A DNA stretch of 64,000 nucleotides from Colletotrichum lupini (Eukaryota; Ascomycota; Sordariomycetes; Glomerellales; Glomerellaceae), in the NCBI RefSeq assembly GCF_023278565.1, contig NC_064672.1:124001-188000 (forward strand). Reading direction: 5' to 3'. Both the position numbers and the translations under genes were made by a program. Below are positions 36,251-47,456 of this stretch, in pieces. The notes under the pieces were generated by a model. It worked only from the letters and a program-made list of their open reading frames with translations. It made no database searches and was not told the DNA's origin. The first letter of the stretch is position 1; each line of letters starts with the position of its first letter.

Positions 36251-38137
36251 AGTCGACCTACCCCCTTTTGGCTACCCCCCCCTTTTGGCCACCCTATCAA
36301 AACATAGTATCAAAACATCGCTACTAACTATACTTAATTAATTAACTATTTTCTATTATTATAATAATATAGTTATTATTCTCCCTAGGTAATTCGACCC
36401 CTACGAGTCAACTAGGACTAACTAGACGGTTACTAAAGTCCTCCTAAGCTCTTTATATATCTTAGATATTTATAAACTTAGTATTTAGGTCTATTAATAT
36501 ACTCTTCTTATTCCGCGGCCTTAATTAGTTAACTTTAGCTTTTAGAACTCGAATATAGTACTAAGATATTACTAAATAGTAGGCCTACTTACTAAATACC
36601 TTTTTTACTTTTTTAAATAGTAGTTGTTAAGTATTATAATCTAGACTAAGCTCTATAAATAACTTTAACTAATTATAGAGCTCGCTAGCCTTCTTAGGTA
36701 TTAACTAGTTAATAATAGACGCCGCTAATACCTAGTTAATAGCTTTTTTAATATTACTAGTTACTTACTTAGTATTTGCGGTCTTTTTAGTTAGTATAAC
36801 TAGGTTAAGTAGGACTATTAGATTAATAAGTAGTTTAGCTATATTAAGGGGATATAGTCTAGTTACTTTCTATTTACTTCGTATATTTAACAACGTTAGA
36901 CTAGCTAAACGAGCTTTTTAATAGTAGCTTAAGAAGTACCGCTTTTTAACGATAGTAGAATTATTTATTATATCCTCCTTACTAAGCTCCTTTCTATACT
37001 TAAACTTAATAAGTTTAAAAATAGTTATATTTAACGGCTAGAGGATATAAGAAGTATATAATAATAAGAATAATAAGTAGACGTTATTTTTATAATATTC
37101 CTATATAAATTCTATTATTATATAACTCCTATAGCTATTTAGAACTAATAATTAAGGCTTATTAAGTATACTAAGCCCCCTAAAGGGGGGGGTCTTAGTT
37201 TATAATAAGAATACTATTTTTAACTATTTAAAAGTAGTCTTATCGGTCGTTTAGTTATTATTTATTACTATAAACTCCTAATTAGTATAAAAGTTAAGTT
37301 TCAATAGAAACTACTACTACTATACCGACTTTCCCTTATATATAACTAATAATTTAATAGCTCGATTATTAATAAAAATATACTTAATTATAAATACCTA
37401 AGCACGCGAACTAGGCTCTTTTTTTCGTACTACTATAGTCTCTACTTTACTTAAAACTAGGCTATTAAATCCCTTACCCTCTAAAATACTAATCTTATTT
37501 ATATTATACTTATTAACTTATTTAATATCGCTAATCTTTAATATATTAAGTAATCTAAACTATAACTTAATTATATTAGTAATAGCCCTATTTAAACGCT
37601 TCGAATCGATAGTACGACTTCTCGAAACCTTAATTAATAAGTTCCTCTTTAAGAAAGCGTCTATTTATCTCTTTTTAAAAGGATTTATATCCCCCTAAGA
37701 TCTTAGAACTCGCTTAGCGAATTTTATAAGCTATTTATAAATTAGTATAATACTTAGATTATATTAAATACGAACTTATTAAGTTAGCTAGTTTTTTTAT
37801 TATAAAAGAAGCTCTTAGAGGTCTGCGAATACTATTACCCTCGTTTAGTAGCCTTTCTTATAGTTATAAAGAGTTAATTTTAAAACTCCGAACTTAATCG
37901 AGGCCCGATTAACTAAGAGACCTCTTTTAATAGCCTTAAAAGCCCGAATAACTTTATTTTCGGTATACGAGACTATTATATATTAATAAATAAGTATATA
38001 AAAAAGAATTATATTTGGACGATTTTTGTAATTATTATAGTAGTTTGAAAATCGTGGGTAGGGTTTTAATGCGGTGGCTGGGATAGAGAAATGGGGTGGC
38101 TAAAAGGGGGGGGTGGCTAAAAGGGGGTGGGTCGACT
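36251..38137 (-). mobile_element. Fot1/pogo-like DNA transposon nested in the Copia element
   Basis: 1887 bp between imperfect terminal inverted repeats of about 45 bp that begin AGTCGACC and contain two CCCCTTTT blocks separated by a C8 run. The left copy has GGC/CTA where the right has AGC/CCA, i.e. transition differences. TA dinucleotides flank both ends (36249-36250 and 38138-38139), the Tc1/pogo target duplication. Fot1 of Fusarium is about 1.9 kb, has AGTC termini and uses TA. A minus-strand remnant at about 37.1-36.8 kb reads SYILQPLAV and the following Lys-rich segment, like the LLQPLDVG region of pogo/Fot1 DDE transposases. RIP-inactivated. Confidence 0.85.
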
Positions 38138-40682
38138 TACCGCTTCGTAGTAGTAATTAGAGGCTTTGCCTATAAGTACGATATTAATTACTAAATAGTA
38201 CTAGTACTCCCTAATTCTAACTTTTTCGTAGTAATTATAAAATATTATTAGGGTTTTTATAAGACCTTATACTTCCCCCTAGAGTATAATTTCTCTTTTA
38301 AGAAGATCTTTTTAAGGTCTATAAATTACTTCGTATTTATTATTAAATTTTCGGTCTCTATATGCGATCCCTACGTCGCTACGTATTATTAATAACTTTA
38401 GGTTATTTTTTTTTTCTTATTAGCCAATTAGTACCGAATTTTACGTTAATAATAGTAATAAGTTATAGATCGAAATAGGTAGAATTATTAATTATTATAC
38501 TTTTAGTACTATATTTTACCTTAGTATATCTTTTTATAATAATAGATTTCTATTAGTAATTATAAAGAGGAAATCTAAGTCGTTTACCCTTTTTCTAAAT
38601 TTATTAAAGCGATTATACGCTCTATCGACTTATACTTAATTTTATAATACGAATTCCTCTTTTATAATTATTATTATTAGTATTTCGTATAGCTTTTATA
38701 ATTATAATTACGCTAGTAATACCCCTCGCTTATAAAGGAATTTATTAACTACTTTTATAATTCTTAAGCTTGCGCTTACGAACTATTTATTTAATTAATA
38801 ACTAAGGTCGTTTACGATTTTATAAAATAGGGGTTACCCCTATAACCCCTTTTTTTTATAAACCTTAGTTAAATAAATTAATACCGCGTTAATTTACTTA
38901 TTATTAAGCTAATTTATAATTCTATATATCTACGTCCCCTAATAATCCGGGTTAATATTTACTTACTTATAAGGGATTAGGATTCTATTTAAGATCGGGT
39001 TTTATCCTCTTTTTCCTTACCTTAACTCGCTAAGGGTCGTGCTCTAGTTTATACTTATATTAATAATTACTAGCGTATTTAATTGTAATAAGAATATATT
39101 TAATCCGCGCGCTAGTTATAATAAATCCGTACTTTTACTACTTAATAAATTTATCGGGGTTTAAAAGATTCTTACTTCCTCTTATTATCTTACTACTACT
39201 CTCGTTTTTACTATTTTTAATAATTACTACTACCCTTTTAAATCGCTAGCTATTATACTTACTAAGATCCTCTTTTTTATTTAATATAAAAAAGTAAGTT
39301 TTAGTAATTCTTTTTTATAATAGTAGTAATAAACGTTTATATTATTATAAAAAGATATAATAATTAGTCTCGAGATCTTTATTAATTACTAATTTCCGCT
39401 ATCCTATATATTTTTAGCTTCTTAAGCCTCGTACTCTTTATAATCTCTAAATAGCTTCTTTCCTTAACTTACCTCCTCTAGGGTAATATTCTATAAGAAT
39501 AATTAAAAATAAACGCTAAGTAGCTCGTAAAAAAGCTATATAAACTATTAAAAACCGTATAGGCCGTTAAGTACGGTTAATAAAATTAAACCCTCCTTTT
39601 TATAAAATCGTAAATTTTAAAAACTTACTAAAAATACCTACTTATCGCTCGTATATAATAAAATTAAATATTTTAAAAATCTTATTTTTTATAGCCTCTT
39701 AGTACCCTATTTTATATCTTTTAAGTAGTCTTTTTCGTAACTTAATTATAGTTAAGTAATTATTGCTTATTAACGATCCTTTTTATTACTTAGTTAATTT
39801 CTTAAAATTAATAATTTTATACTAAGAACTAATATAAAAAAAAGCCCTTAAGTAGCCCTCTAAAGGATTCTTTTTTTTTCTTTTTAAATCCTCGTTTTTT
39901 TAGCCTTTTCTTAAGCTAATAATAACTCTAGCGAGAGGTTATAGGACTACTTTAAAATAGCCGCCTTTTTCTTAAGTTAATTTCTAAAATTTATAATACT
40001 CTTAACTTAATATTATTAAGACCTCTAAATCCCCTCTTCTCTTGTTAAACCGTCCCCTATATTATATTCTTAAGTAATACTTAGGGAGGTAGTTAAGGGA
40101 GCTATAAAGAAGTTATTTAAATCGCGAGCTTAAAGTCGTACTTATAAAATCCTTATAATAATAAACTTTTTTATATACTATAAATCTCTTAATTTAATAA
40201 CTCTTATAAGGTTACTTTTATTATTAAATAAAAATATTTACGTTTAGAAATCCCCTTTTTTAATTACGTAGTACTCTTTTATATTATATTATTAAGCTCG
40301 TTTATTATACTAATTAATTAGGTAAGTAGTCGTTACGTAAATATTTTTTTTTATTAATTTAACTAGTTAATTTCTAATTACGGGCCGGTTATAAAAAAGT
40401 CGTTTAATAAAAAAGCTACTCGGGGTAACGATAAAAGGCTAGTTACTTAAGCGGTTTTATTAATTAACGTATTTTAATATAATAAATATCGACCTCTCGT
40501 AAGTAATAAAAGGCTACGATTACTTAATTCCGTGTAATATTTAAAAATCGCCTCCTTTTTTATCTACTTCTATAAGGTTAATTAGTACAAATCTCCTATC
40601 CCGTATAGTATTAAAAAGTTATCTCTTTTATATAATAAGATACTTTACCAATTTATAATAATAAAATTTAACTACTAATTAG

Positions 40683-40887
40683 TATTAATATCCTTATTAT
40701 AAAGTAGTTAGTTCGAACCGTAGTTAATAAAGAAATTAATTAAACTATATAAATATTTATATAGTAAGTATAAAAAAAAGGTTCTAACCGTAAGTTAGGC
40801 TGGCTACGATAATTATAAATAGGGCCCCCAATTGGCCCCTGCGCAGTCGGCCGTACGCCGCGGTCAAATTGGACTTCTAATCCGACA
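40683..40887 (-). repeat. LTR, right copy (5' LTR of the Copia element)
   Basis: 205 bp. The inner half (40683-40800) is heavily RIP-mutated; the outer 90 bp keep many TpG sites and the terminal CA. Same orientation as the left LTR. Confidence 0.93.
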
Positions 40888-40892
40888 TTAGT
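40888..40892 (+). other. Target-site duplication TTAGT, right copy
   Basis: TTAGT directly after the LTR terminal CA; identical to 31573-31577. Laccase coding sequence resumes here. Confidence 0.88.
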
Positions 40893-41008
40893 TAATACAC
40901 TACCACATTACTTAGCACACCTCGGAGGGTTTTGCCATGCAAATCGTTGAGCGAGAGTCGGAGATCACCTATAACACGGATGTGCTGAACCAGACCTGCA
41001 CCAACTAG

Positions 41009-42152
41009 ATGAACTACGTAGTCCAGTCTGACTTGAATCAATATGATTCCGGTGTCTAAGGCTTGAGGCTAGTAATATCGAATGATTATGCGTGCTCAAG
41101 GGTCATAAAGGTCCATAATACAACGGGCAGAGAGGGCAGAAAACGTTCCATAATGTAATAGAAACTTTTCACTCCAGCACCTATCTATAAGGCTTGGACT
41201 ACGTGTCGGTTGTCATGGCCTCGCTTGAGGAAATCGCCCCACTCCCATGTACCAAAACCGCACGCTCGATACTTCAGTTGAGATCCGATGCCTTCATTAC
41301 TTATGATCAGCAGGACCAAGAAGCGTGACGGATGTATAGAAAGTAGTGTCATGGACCAACGTGGGGTAGTGTCCATTACAAAATATTACTAACTAACTCT
41401 CGAGTGAAGCTAAGTGAGCATTTATCAGCACGAAGTGGGCTGCCGCCTCTTGGATACTTACATCTGCAGCCTGATAACAGATCTCAAGATATCACTATCA
41501 TGCAGAACAACTCTGCGCCAATACTTGTTTGATAACATGACTTGGTCGCCTGTTCCTAGTATGGACACAAGTAAGCTTAAGACATCTCACAGGCAACTGT
41601 GTTGTTCCGCCATCGACTAGCTCCAGTACGAGGCCTAGCGAACAACTCTTCCTGCTTCAGGTCTTCAGTGCCGACACCGAGCATTCCCCGCAACCCCTCA
41701 ACTGCAGCGCTGCGCTATCAGCTGAACAAGATAATGATAGGATGGCCGTACCGGCATTCAGACGTGTTTTGCCGCACCACGATCGGGAATAAGATGATAT
41801 CTTCGGGTCCTTTTTTTCCGGACTGAGAGATAACGACTACCGGGCCCAACCAACACCCCAGTCACCTTCCTGCAATGGCATGGTTCTCGGCGCAACGCAG
41901 CATTTGATTCGTCTGAACAGCAACGGCCTGACGATCGCCACATACTTATCGAGGGCGTGAATGGGGATGTTCTCCAACATGCTTAACATCTCCACGCGAT
42001 CCTTACACCCCATTAGATATAGGTGCGTCATAGACAGCCGTGATATCAGTAGAGGCGCTCCGACGGGCAGTCCCATATAACGATGGCAGAGCCACTCGTC
42101 CCTACTATTGCTACAGCCAGAAGTTCCAGCCGCGTCTCCTCACGCCATCACC
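41009..42152. other. Intergenic region between laccase tail and MFS pseudogene
   Basis: 1.1 kb of normal base composition between two AT-rich elements. Short frames only (up to 79 codons, minus 41837-42076), none recognised. Presumably the laccase 3' UTR and the MFS promoter. Confidence 0.6.
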
Positions 42153-42594
42153 ATGAGCTCCGACGGAAAGATCGATGTCGAAAAGGCCACACGCTTTGGT
42201 GGTGGTCAGTCTGAAGTATTGGTCGGAGAGGTCAGGGACATCAAGAACGCTGATGCTGCGCTGGAATTTCTTCGAGACGGCGGGGATGTCACACCTATGA
42301 CAGCGGAGGATGAGCGCCTCTTAAAGCGCAAGATTGACTGGCGAATCGTTCCCCTCATGTTTGCGTGTTACATTCTCCAGTATCTTAACAAAACCTTGAT
42401 CAACTACGCGAACGTCATAGGGCTGCAGAGCGACACGAATATCACTGGCGATCAATACTCCCAACTGGCCATGATATTCTACGTCAGCTATCTAACATTC
42501 GAGTTCCCTCACGCTTGGGGCATGCAGAGATTCCCAACGGCAAAATACATTAGGATTATAGTCTGCATATGGGGTACGGTATTGGCAACTACAT

Positions 42595-42602
42595 CAGCCT
42601 AC
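42595..42602 (+). other. hAT target-site duplication CAGCCTAC, left copy
   Basis: Eight bases preceding the left inverted repeat, repeated at 45808-45815. Confidence 0.88.
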
Positions 42603-45600
42603 TAGCGCTTATACCCATATAAACAAATCAAATATAAGGTTCGTATTTGATTATTTAGCTCATTTCTCGCGCTATATTTAATTATTCAATAATTAATTAA
42701 TAAATTTAACTAATTTCTTAATCGGGAATTAAATAAAGCTATTATAAAAGTCCTTATAATATTAACTTATAGACTTTACCTCGATTAGCTTTTTTAATTA
42801 AAAAATTAACCTCCTATTTTTATAGTACCGCTACGAAGCTAGTTCTTAAGATATTAAACCTCTTTTAATATAAAAAATCTTATTAATAATCGCTATAAAA
42901 TTAAAGTTAACTTTATAAGGCTAAATATCCTCTCGTAATTTATTATTATCGTAAGGATTATAAAGATATTAAGTATAAGCTTATTTAATATTAAATAGGT
43001 TAATTAATAATTAATTTACTATTAAATTAAGTTAAGGACCGGCTAAGGGATAATTTATAAGTAATATTAATTAAGCTTAGGCGCATAGTTAATTATTACG
43101 TTTATTATTTAAAATATTAATTATTATTAGTATTACGAATCTTTTACAATACTTTTTAGAATTATAAGGGTATCAAAAATAGCTTATAACTATTATAATA
43201 AAAAAAGAGGACTTAGATAATAAGGAAGAGAAGGACTTACTATCTTATCTATATACTATCTTTATTAATAATCGTAAAATCCCTTTTTTATATTAAATAG
43301 TTAGTAGCTCTATTTAGGCATATTTTACCTCTTTTTTAACTATTTTAATCCTTACTTAGGGTAAAAAATAATTACTATAATATAAAATAGAGAGTTATTT
43401 AATTTAGTATAATACTTATTAAAAACTTACTAAGTATTAATAATTAATAATTAGAAGTATTTTCGTAAATTAAAATTATTATTAAGAAGTAGCTCTACTT
43501 ACTCCCTAAGTATATACTTAGACTAAATATAATAAGGGATACTACTTAAAATTAGAGATTAAAAAAGAGGTTAAGATATAAATTAATAACGAGCTAATTA
43601 CTAATAAGGTAATATTACTTATATTAATTATAATTACGACGCTATAATTTAAAAAGCCGTAAGATCTATCTTTTTTTTTTAAAAATTTATTATATAACTT
43701 TTTTTACTCCTTAAAACGGTTAATAAAGTACTCGAGACTTACTATTACTTTTTATAAATAGCTATAACTATCTCCTTTACCCTAGCCCTAATATCTTATT
43801 ATCTAGAGGTAAAATAGCTTAAGTACTACTTTTAGCTTAGTTAGTAATTACTAATCGTTATTATTAAAAACGTCCTTAATAAGGATCCGTTATTTTAGAT
43901 CTTTATAAACTTAACTAGTTATTAAAAAGGTATAAATCTACTTTCTTTTTATAAAGAGCGCTATATTATAAAATATATTAAATTTTATTTTATATTATTA
44001 TTAAGTATTAGTATAAGCTCTTATAATAATTCCTTAAAGAGAGTAAATATATTATTCTCGTCGGTTTTATTACTAACCTCGAGGAAGGCCTTATATTATT
44101 AAAGTAACGAGTAAATAAATTTAATAACGTTCCGAAGTTTATTAATAGGGCCCCTTATGCGCTAAAGGTTAAGATTTTTTTAAAGTTACTTAGTATTAAT
44201 TAATATATCTAATTCTTATTCAAATACCTCTTTATTATTACTAAATAAAAAGGTCCTATTAACGAGGTTAAGAATATAACCGTAGTACTTTATCCTCTAG
44301 TTAAGAATATTTTTCTAAGTATAAGTATAAGATAATATAGGATATAAGTAACCTAGGTAAATATCGTTATTTAAAGTATTATTATAAATAACTACTCCGA
44401 CTTAGTTACTTAATTCCTAGTCGTTTATTACTAATTTTATTATCTAAGTAATATTAGCCCTATTATAAGTATTATATTATTATTATAAAATAATAAAGTA
44501 TTATATTTATTACTTAGTATAGTTTAAAAAGTAAGTAAAAATAGTAATAATAGTATTCCGTATTAATAAGGTCTATAAATCGAATAATAAATAGACTTTC
44601 GTTATTAACCTCTAGATCTCTACCCTAATTATATTTTTCTTTTTAATAAAGATCTTACTTAGCTCTTTTCTTATATTTCTATATAATAATAAGAGTTCGT
44701 TAGTAATATTATAATCTAATTAATAAAGGAGGGCCCGGAGGTAAGGATTATAAAAAGTTATAAATAGGCTATTATTATTAATAATATACTTAATTACTAA
44801 TTCTTTAATTCTCGTTACTTAGCCCTTTATAATAATATTAAAAATAAGTTTTTATTTCTTTAATATAAAGTCGTACTTAGAGGATTCTAATAAATATAAC
44901 GACTTATTAAAGCTTAGATCTATTACTTAGTATTTTAATTTTAAATAAGCCGTTATTAAGCTTATAATTACTATTTTAAAATAAGTAATAATACTTATTT
45001 TATTATAGTAACGATAAAACTAAAAGACTTCGCTTCGAATATTTTTATTATAAATCTCTTAAGTAAAGACCCCCTCTAAGCGGATTTATAACTTTTTTAG
45101 TTTTACGCCCTTTTATAATATTAAATCGTTATTAATAAAAGTCCTCCCTTTTTAAATTATTTTTAAAAGGGCGAGGAGGCTATTGCGATTATTAAAATTG
45201 GTTAATAATATAAAGCTAGTATTAATTAAGGTCTATAGTTATAAAGTAATCCGAAATAGTAGCTACGTACTAAAGATTATATAACTTATTACTAATTAAT
45301 TAATTATAATATAGTAAATCGATTAATATATAATTTAATTAATATTAATAATAATTATAATAGTTATAAAGGGTTAGAAATAATAGTACGTAACTTCGTT
45401 AGTTTTATTAATATTAAGAAAAGGGGGTACTAGAGGTTTTTTAAATTCCTAAATATAATAGGATACTAAATTTAGGGCTCTATAATACTTAGGCCCTTTT
45501 CTTTTTATAGTAATTACTAATAATCTATTTAGTTAAGTAGTATAATACCGAACTTATAATCGTAAGTAAAGAGTCGTAGGTTCGAATCCCGCTCTAAGTA

Positions 45601-45807
45601 TTTATATTCTTAATTATAAACTTTTATAGGGTATAATTAAAAATATCGATTTTTAATTAGCCTAGCCCCGGATTTTCTTTTTTCCGGGCGACCTTATATT
45701 TAATTAAATATATTAAATATAGGGCCTTACGATATTTAATTATTTAACTTACTAAAATTCCTATATTTAACTATTTGTTTGATTAATTTAAATGGGTATA
45801 AGCGCTG
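42603..45807 (-). mobile_element. hAT-family DNA transposon, RIP-degraded, inserted in the MFS gene
   Basis: 3205 bp with terminal inverted repeats: TAGCGCTTATACCC at the left, reverse complement CAGCGCTTATACCC at the right. Similarity continues weakly into ATCAAA. The CAG start and the 8-bp duplication are hallmarks of hAT elements; the left CAG has become TAG by a CpA-to-TpA change. A minus-strand remnant at about 44.3-43.7 kb reads GPI-KLRNVI-FIYS, later LRTFLIIT and an LFYLQ-I segment, then VIVSLEYFINRF. This follows the order of hAT transposases (the WN...R region, then the Trp/Glu segment before the final helix). Size fits autonomous fungal hATs such as Hornet1 (about 3.3 kb). Stops throughout. 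Confidence 0.9.
45526..45600 (+). repeat. tRNA-like sequence within the hAT element (degraded)
   Basis: An intact Pol III box B (GGTTCGAATCC, 45579-45589) sits 40-odd bases after a box A-like TAGTTAAGTAG. Between them lies a possible anticodon stem ACTTA/TAAGT. The T stem is GTAGG/CCCGC, imperfect in the way two transitions would leave it. The acceptor stem is not convincing. It may be a RIP-damaged tRNA gene or a tRNA-derived SINE carried by the transposon. Confidence 0.35.
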
Positions 45808-45815
45808 CAGCCTAC
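45808..45815 (+). other. hAT target-site duplication CAGCCTAC, right copy
   Basis: Directly follows the right inverted repeat; the MFS frame resumes at 45816. Confidence 0.88.
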
Positions 45816-47015
45816 TACAACTGGGCCGGGCTAGTTATGACGAGAGTCCTTCTAGGCGTTTTTAAGAGTGCTGTTGCCCCTTCACTCATCGTCATTACGA
45901 CCATGGTCAGTTTTCGTCGTATGTTCACATCCTTGAATCCTCCTAATGTTTCGTCTACAGTGGTACAAACGTCAAGAACAGCCTCCTAGGATGGGCATCT
46001 AGTATCTCGGCACTGGTGGCGGCACCATCGTCGGCTCCCTCATTTCTTTCGGTTTTCAGCACTACCACAGCTCCGGCTTTACCTCATAGCAGATCATGTT
46101 TCTCATCTGCAGCTTGATCACCATTGCTATCGGTATCACGGTAATTCTAATTCTTCCGGATAATCCGATGAGCGCACGCTTCCTCTCCCGCGAGGAGAAA
46201 ATTTGGTCTATCGAGCGATTAAGAAGCAACCAGACTGGCATCGAAAACAAGCGATTCAAGCGCGAGCAGGCGATCGAGTGTTTCACAGACCCACAAACCT
46301 ATCTTTTGGCGCTCATCACCATTGCTTCAAATGTGCCCAATGGAGCCGTCTCCTCGTTTCAGGCCACCATTATCAAGGGGTTTGGGTACACATCTAAGGA
46401 GACTGCACTTCTATCTATCCCTTCAGGTGCAGTCAGTATCGTCTCGATTCTAGCGGCTACCAACGTGGCAGGGAGATTCAATCAAAGAGCTATCAACATT
46501 ATTTGCCTTCTGATACCCGGTGTCATCGGAGCTGCGCTGATGGCTTTCCTACCAGAGGACAGTAAAGCTGGTAAACTGATTGGAAACTATATGACGAATT
46601 GCATTGGGGCAACTTTGCCTTTGTTATATTCTCTTGTTGGTGCCAACTACGCCGGTCACACCAAGAAGGTACGTGGGACTTTTTCTCGACAGTCTTTCTG
46701 TTAATCCAGAACTAATGCGGGAGAGCGTAGGTCACCATGAACGCCACTTTGCTCATCTGTTTCTGTGTTGGTAACATTATCGGACCCTTGACATTCACGG
46801 CTGAGTCTGCGCCCGGATACCTCCCAGCCAAAACAGCAATCATCGTAACCTGCGGGTTGGCGATGATGTTCACGTTGATGCTAAGGTACTATTACATATG
46901 GGAAAATAAGCGACGGGATAAATTTGTTCAAGCAGGAGAGCTTAGCCACTTGAAGGATGTCGAGTTCAGCGATATGACTGATCGTATGAACAAGGAGTTT
47001 AGATACACCCTTTGA

Positions 47016-47456
47016 GGTTATCTTTACCTTAACAATGACTGATGTAGTTAAGACGACGGCACGAGGCTCTGGGGGCATATCTACATTTGGAAATTTACAT
47101 GCAGAGTTTGCAGAGAACCTTTGAATATCAAGCAGCTTTCTGCACGCGTATTTACTTTAAGCAAGAGCTTTCACAGGAGGAAGTTTATGTCGTAATACGA
47201 CGAGCTCTTACGTAACCTCCTAGCCTACCCAACGTCTTCTGGAAAGGTCATTCGATCTATACTTTATATTGGCCTTTTGGTAGATGCCAAGACTCAAGAG
47301 AATCCGAGGCGATGAGGTGTCAATGATTCGCTCATGAGAAGCTGGGTGTGAGTACATAAGTTCGGCCTAACATCACGCGATTCAATTGATTACCAAAGCT
47401 AACCACGAAAGTACGCGGGTTGAATTCTGCGTACTTGGAATCTGGATAGTTTGGAC
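47016..47456. other. Intergenic region between convergent genes
   Basis: About 440 nt holding the 3' ends of the MFS pseudogene and the FAD oxidase gene. No gene seen. Confidence 0.6.

Larger units (their letters stand above)
31578..40887 (-). mobile_element. Copia-type LTR retrotransposon, RIP-degraded, inserted in the laccase
   Basis: A 9310-bp element bounded by 205-bp direct LTRs and a 5-bp duplication (TTAGT). Outer termini keep TG...CA; inner termini read TA...TA after RIP. Coding remnants on the minus strand run integrase (about 34.4-34.0 kb) then reverse transcriptase (33.6-32.6 kb). The order INT before RT is diagnostic of Ty1/Copia, not Gypsy. Every frame is full of stops and TpG/CpA is almost absent inside. 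A Fot1-like transposon at 36251-38137 sits within it; without that the element would be about 7.4 kb. The element is opposite in orientation to the laccase. The primer-binding site and polypurine tract are not recognisable after mutation. Confidence 0.95.
29767..41008 (+). pseudogene. Laccase (multicopper oxidase), last exon split by a retrotransposon
   Basis: Secreted blue copper oxidase acting on phenols. Exons are 29767-30172, 30240-30535, 30600-31502 and a last exon 31571 onward, interrupted after 7 nt and resumed at 40888-41008. Without the insert the protein would be about 575 aa, normal for ascomycete laccases. A signal peptide and a Ser-rich linker precede the first cupredoxin domain. 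Copper motifs present: H151-x-H153G (L1), H195-x-H197 (L2), H479-PM-H482-x-H484 (L3). L4 (the HCH...H motif with the type-1 Cys) lies in the fragment after the insert, and its TpG sites read TpA: both Trp codons are TAG, Met is ATA, Cys is TAC. The tail beyond (GFAMQIVERE...CTN, stop 41006-41008) is undamaged. The intron 31503-31570 keeps good splice sites. Function is certainly lost. A truncated message ending inside the LTR could still be made. Confidence 0.95.
42153..47015 (+). pseudogene. MFS transporter of the allantoate permease (ACS/Dal5-like) family, split by a hAT element
   Basis: Would be a 12-helix plasma-membrane carrier for small organic anions or vitamins. Parts: 42153-42602, then after the insert 45816-45905, 45961-46668 and 46731-47015. 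Introns 45906-45960 and 46669-46730 are normal. Joined, these give about 510 aa, the usual family length. The N-terminal part has the family signature RKIDWRIVPLMFACYILQYL and NKTLINYANV. The break falls between ATTSAY and YNWAGLVMTRVLLGVF, in frame. Two further lesions lie just downstream: TAG at 46000-46002 (after MGI) and at 46087-46089 (after GFTS), both where the family has Trp. Both are TpG-to-TpA changes. Everything from 46090 on is intact. The gene is dead by insertion and by nonsense mutation. Confidence 0.95.
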
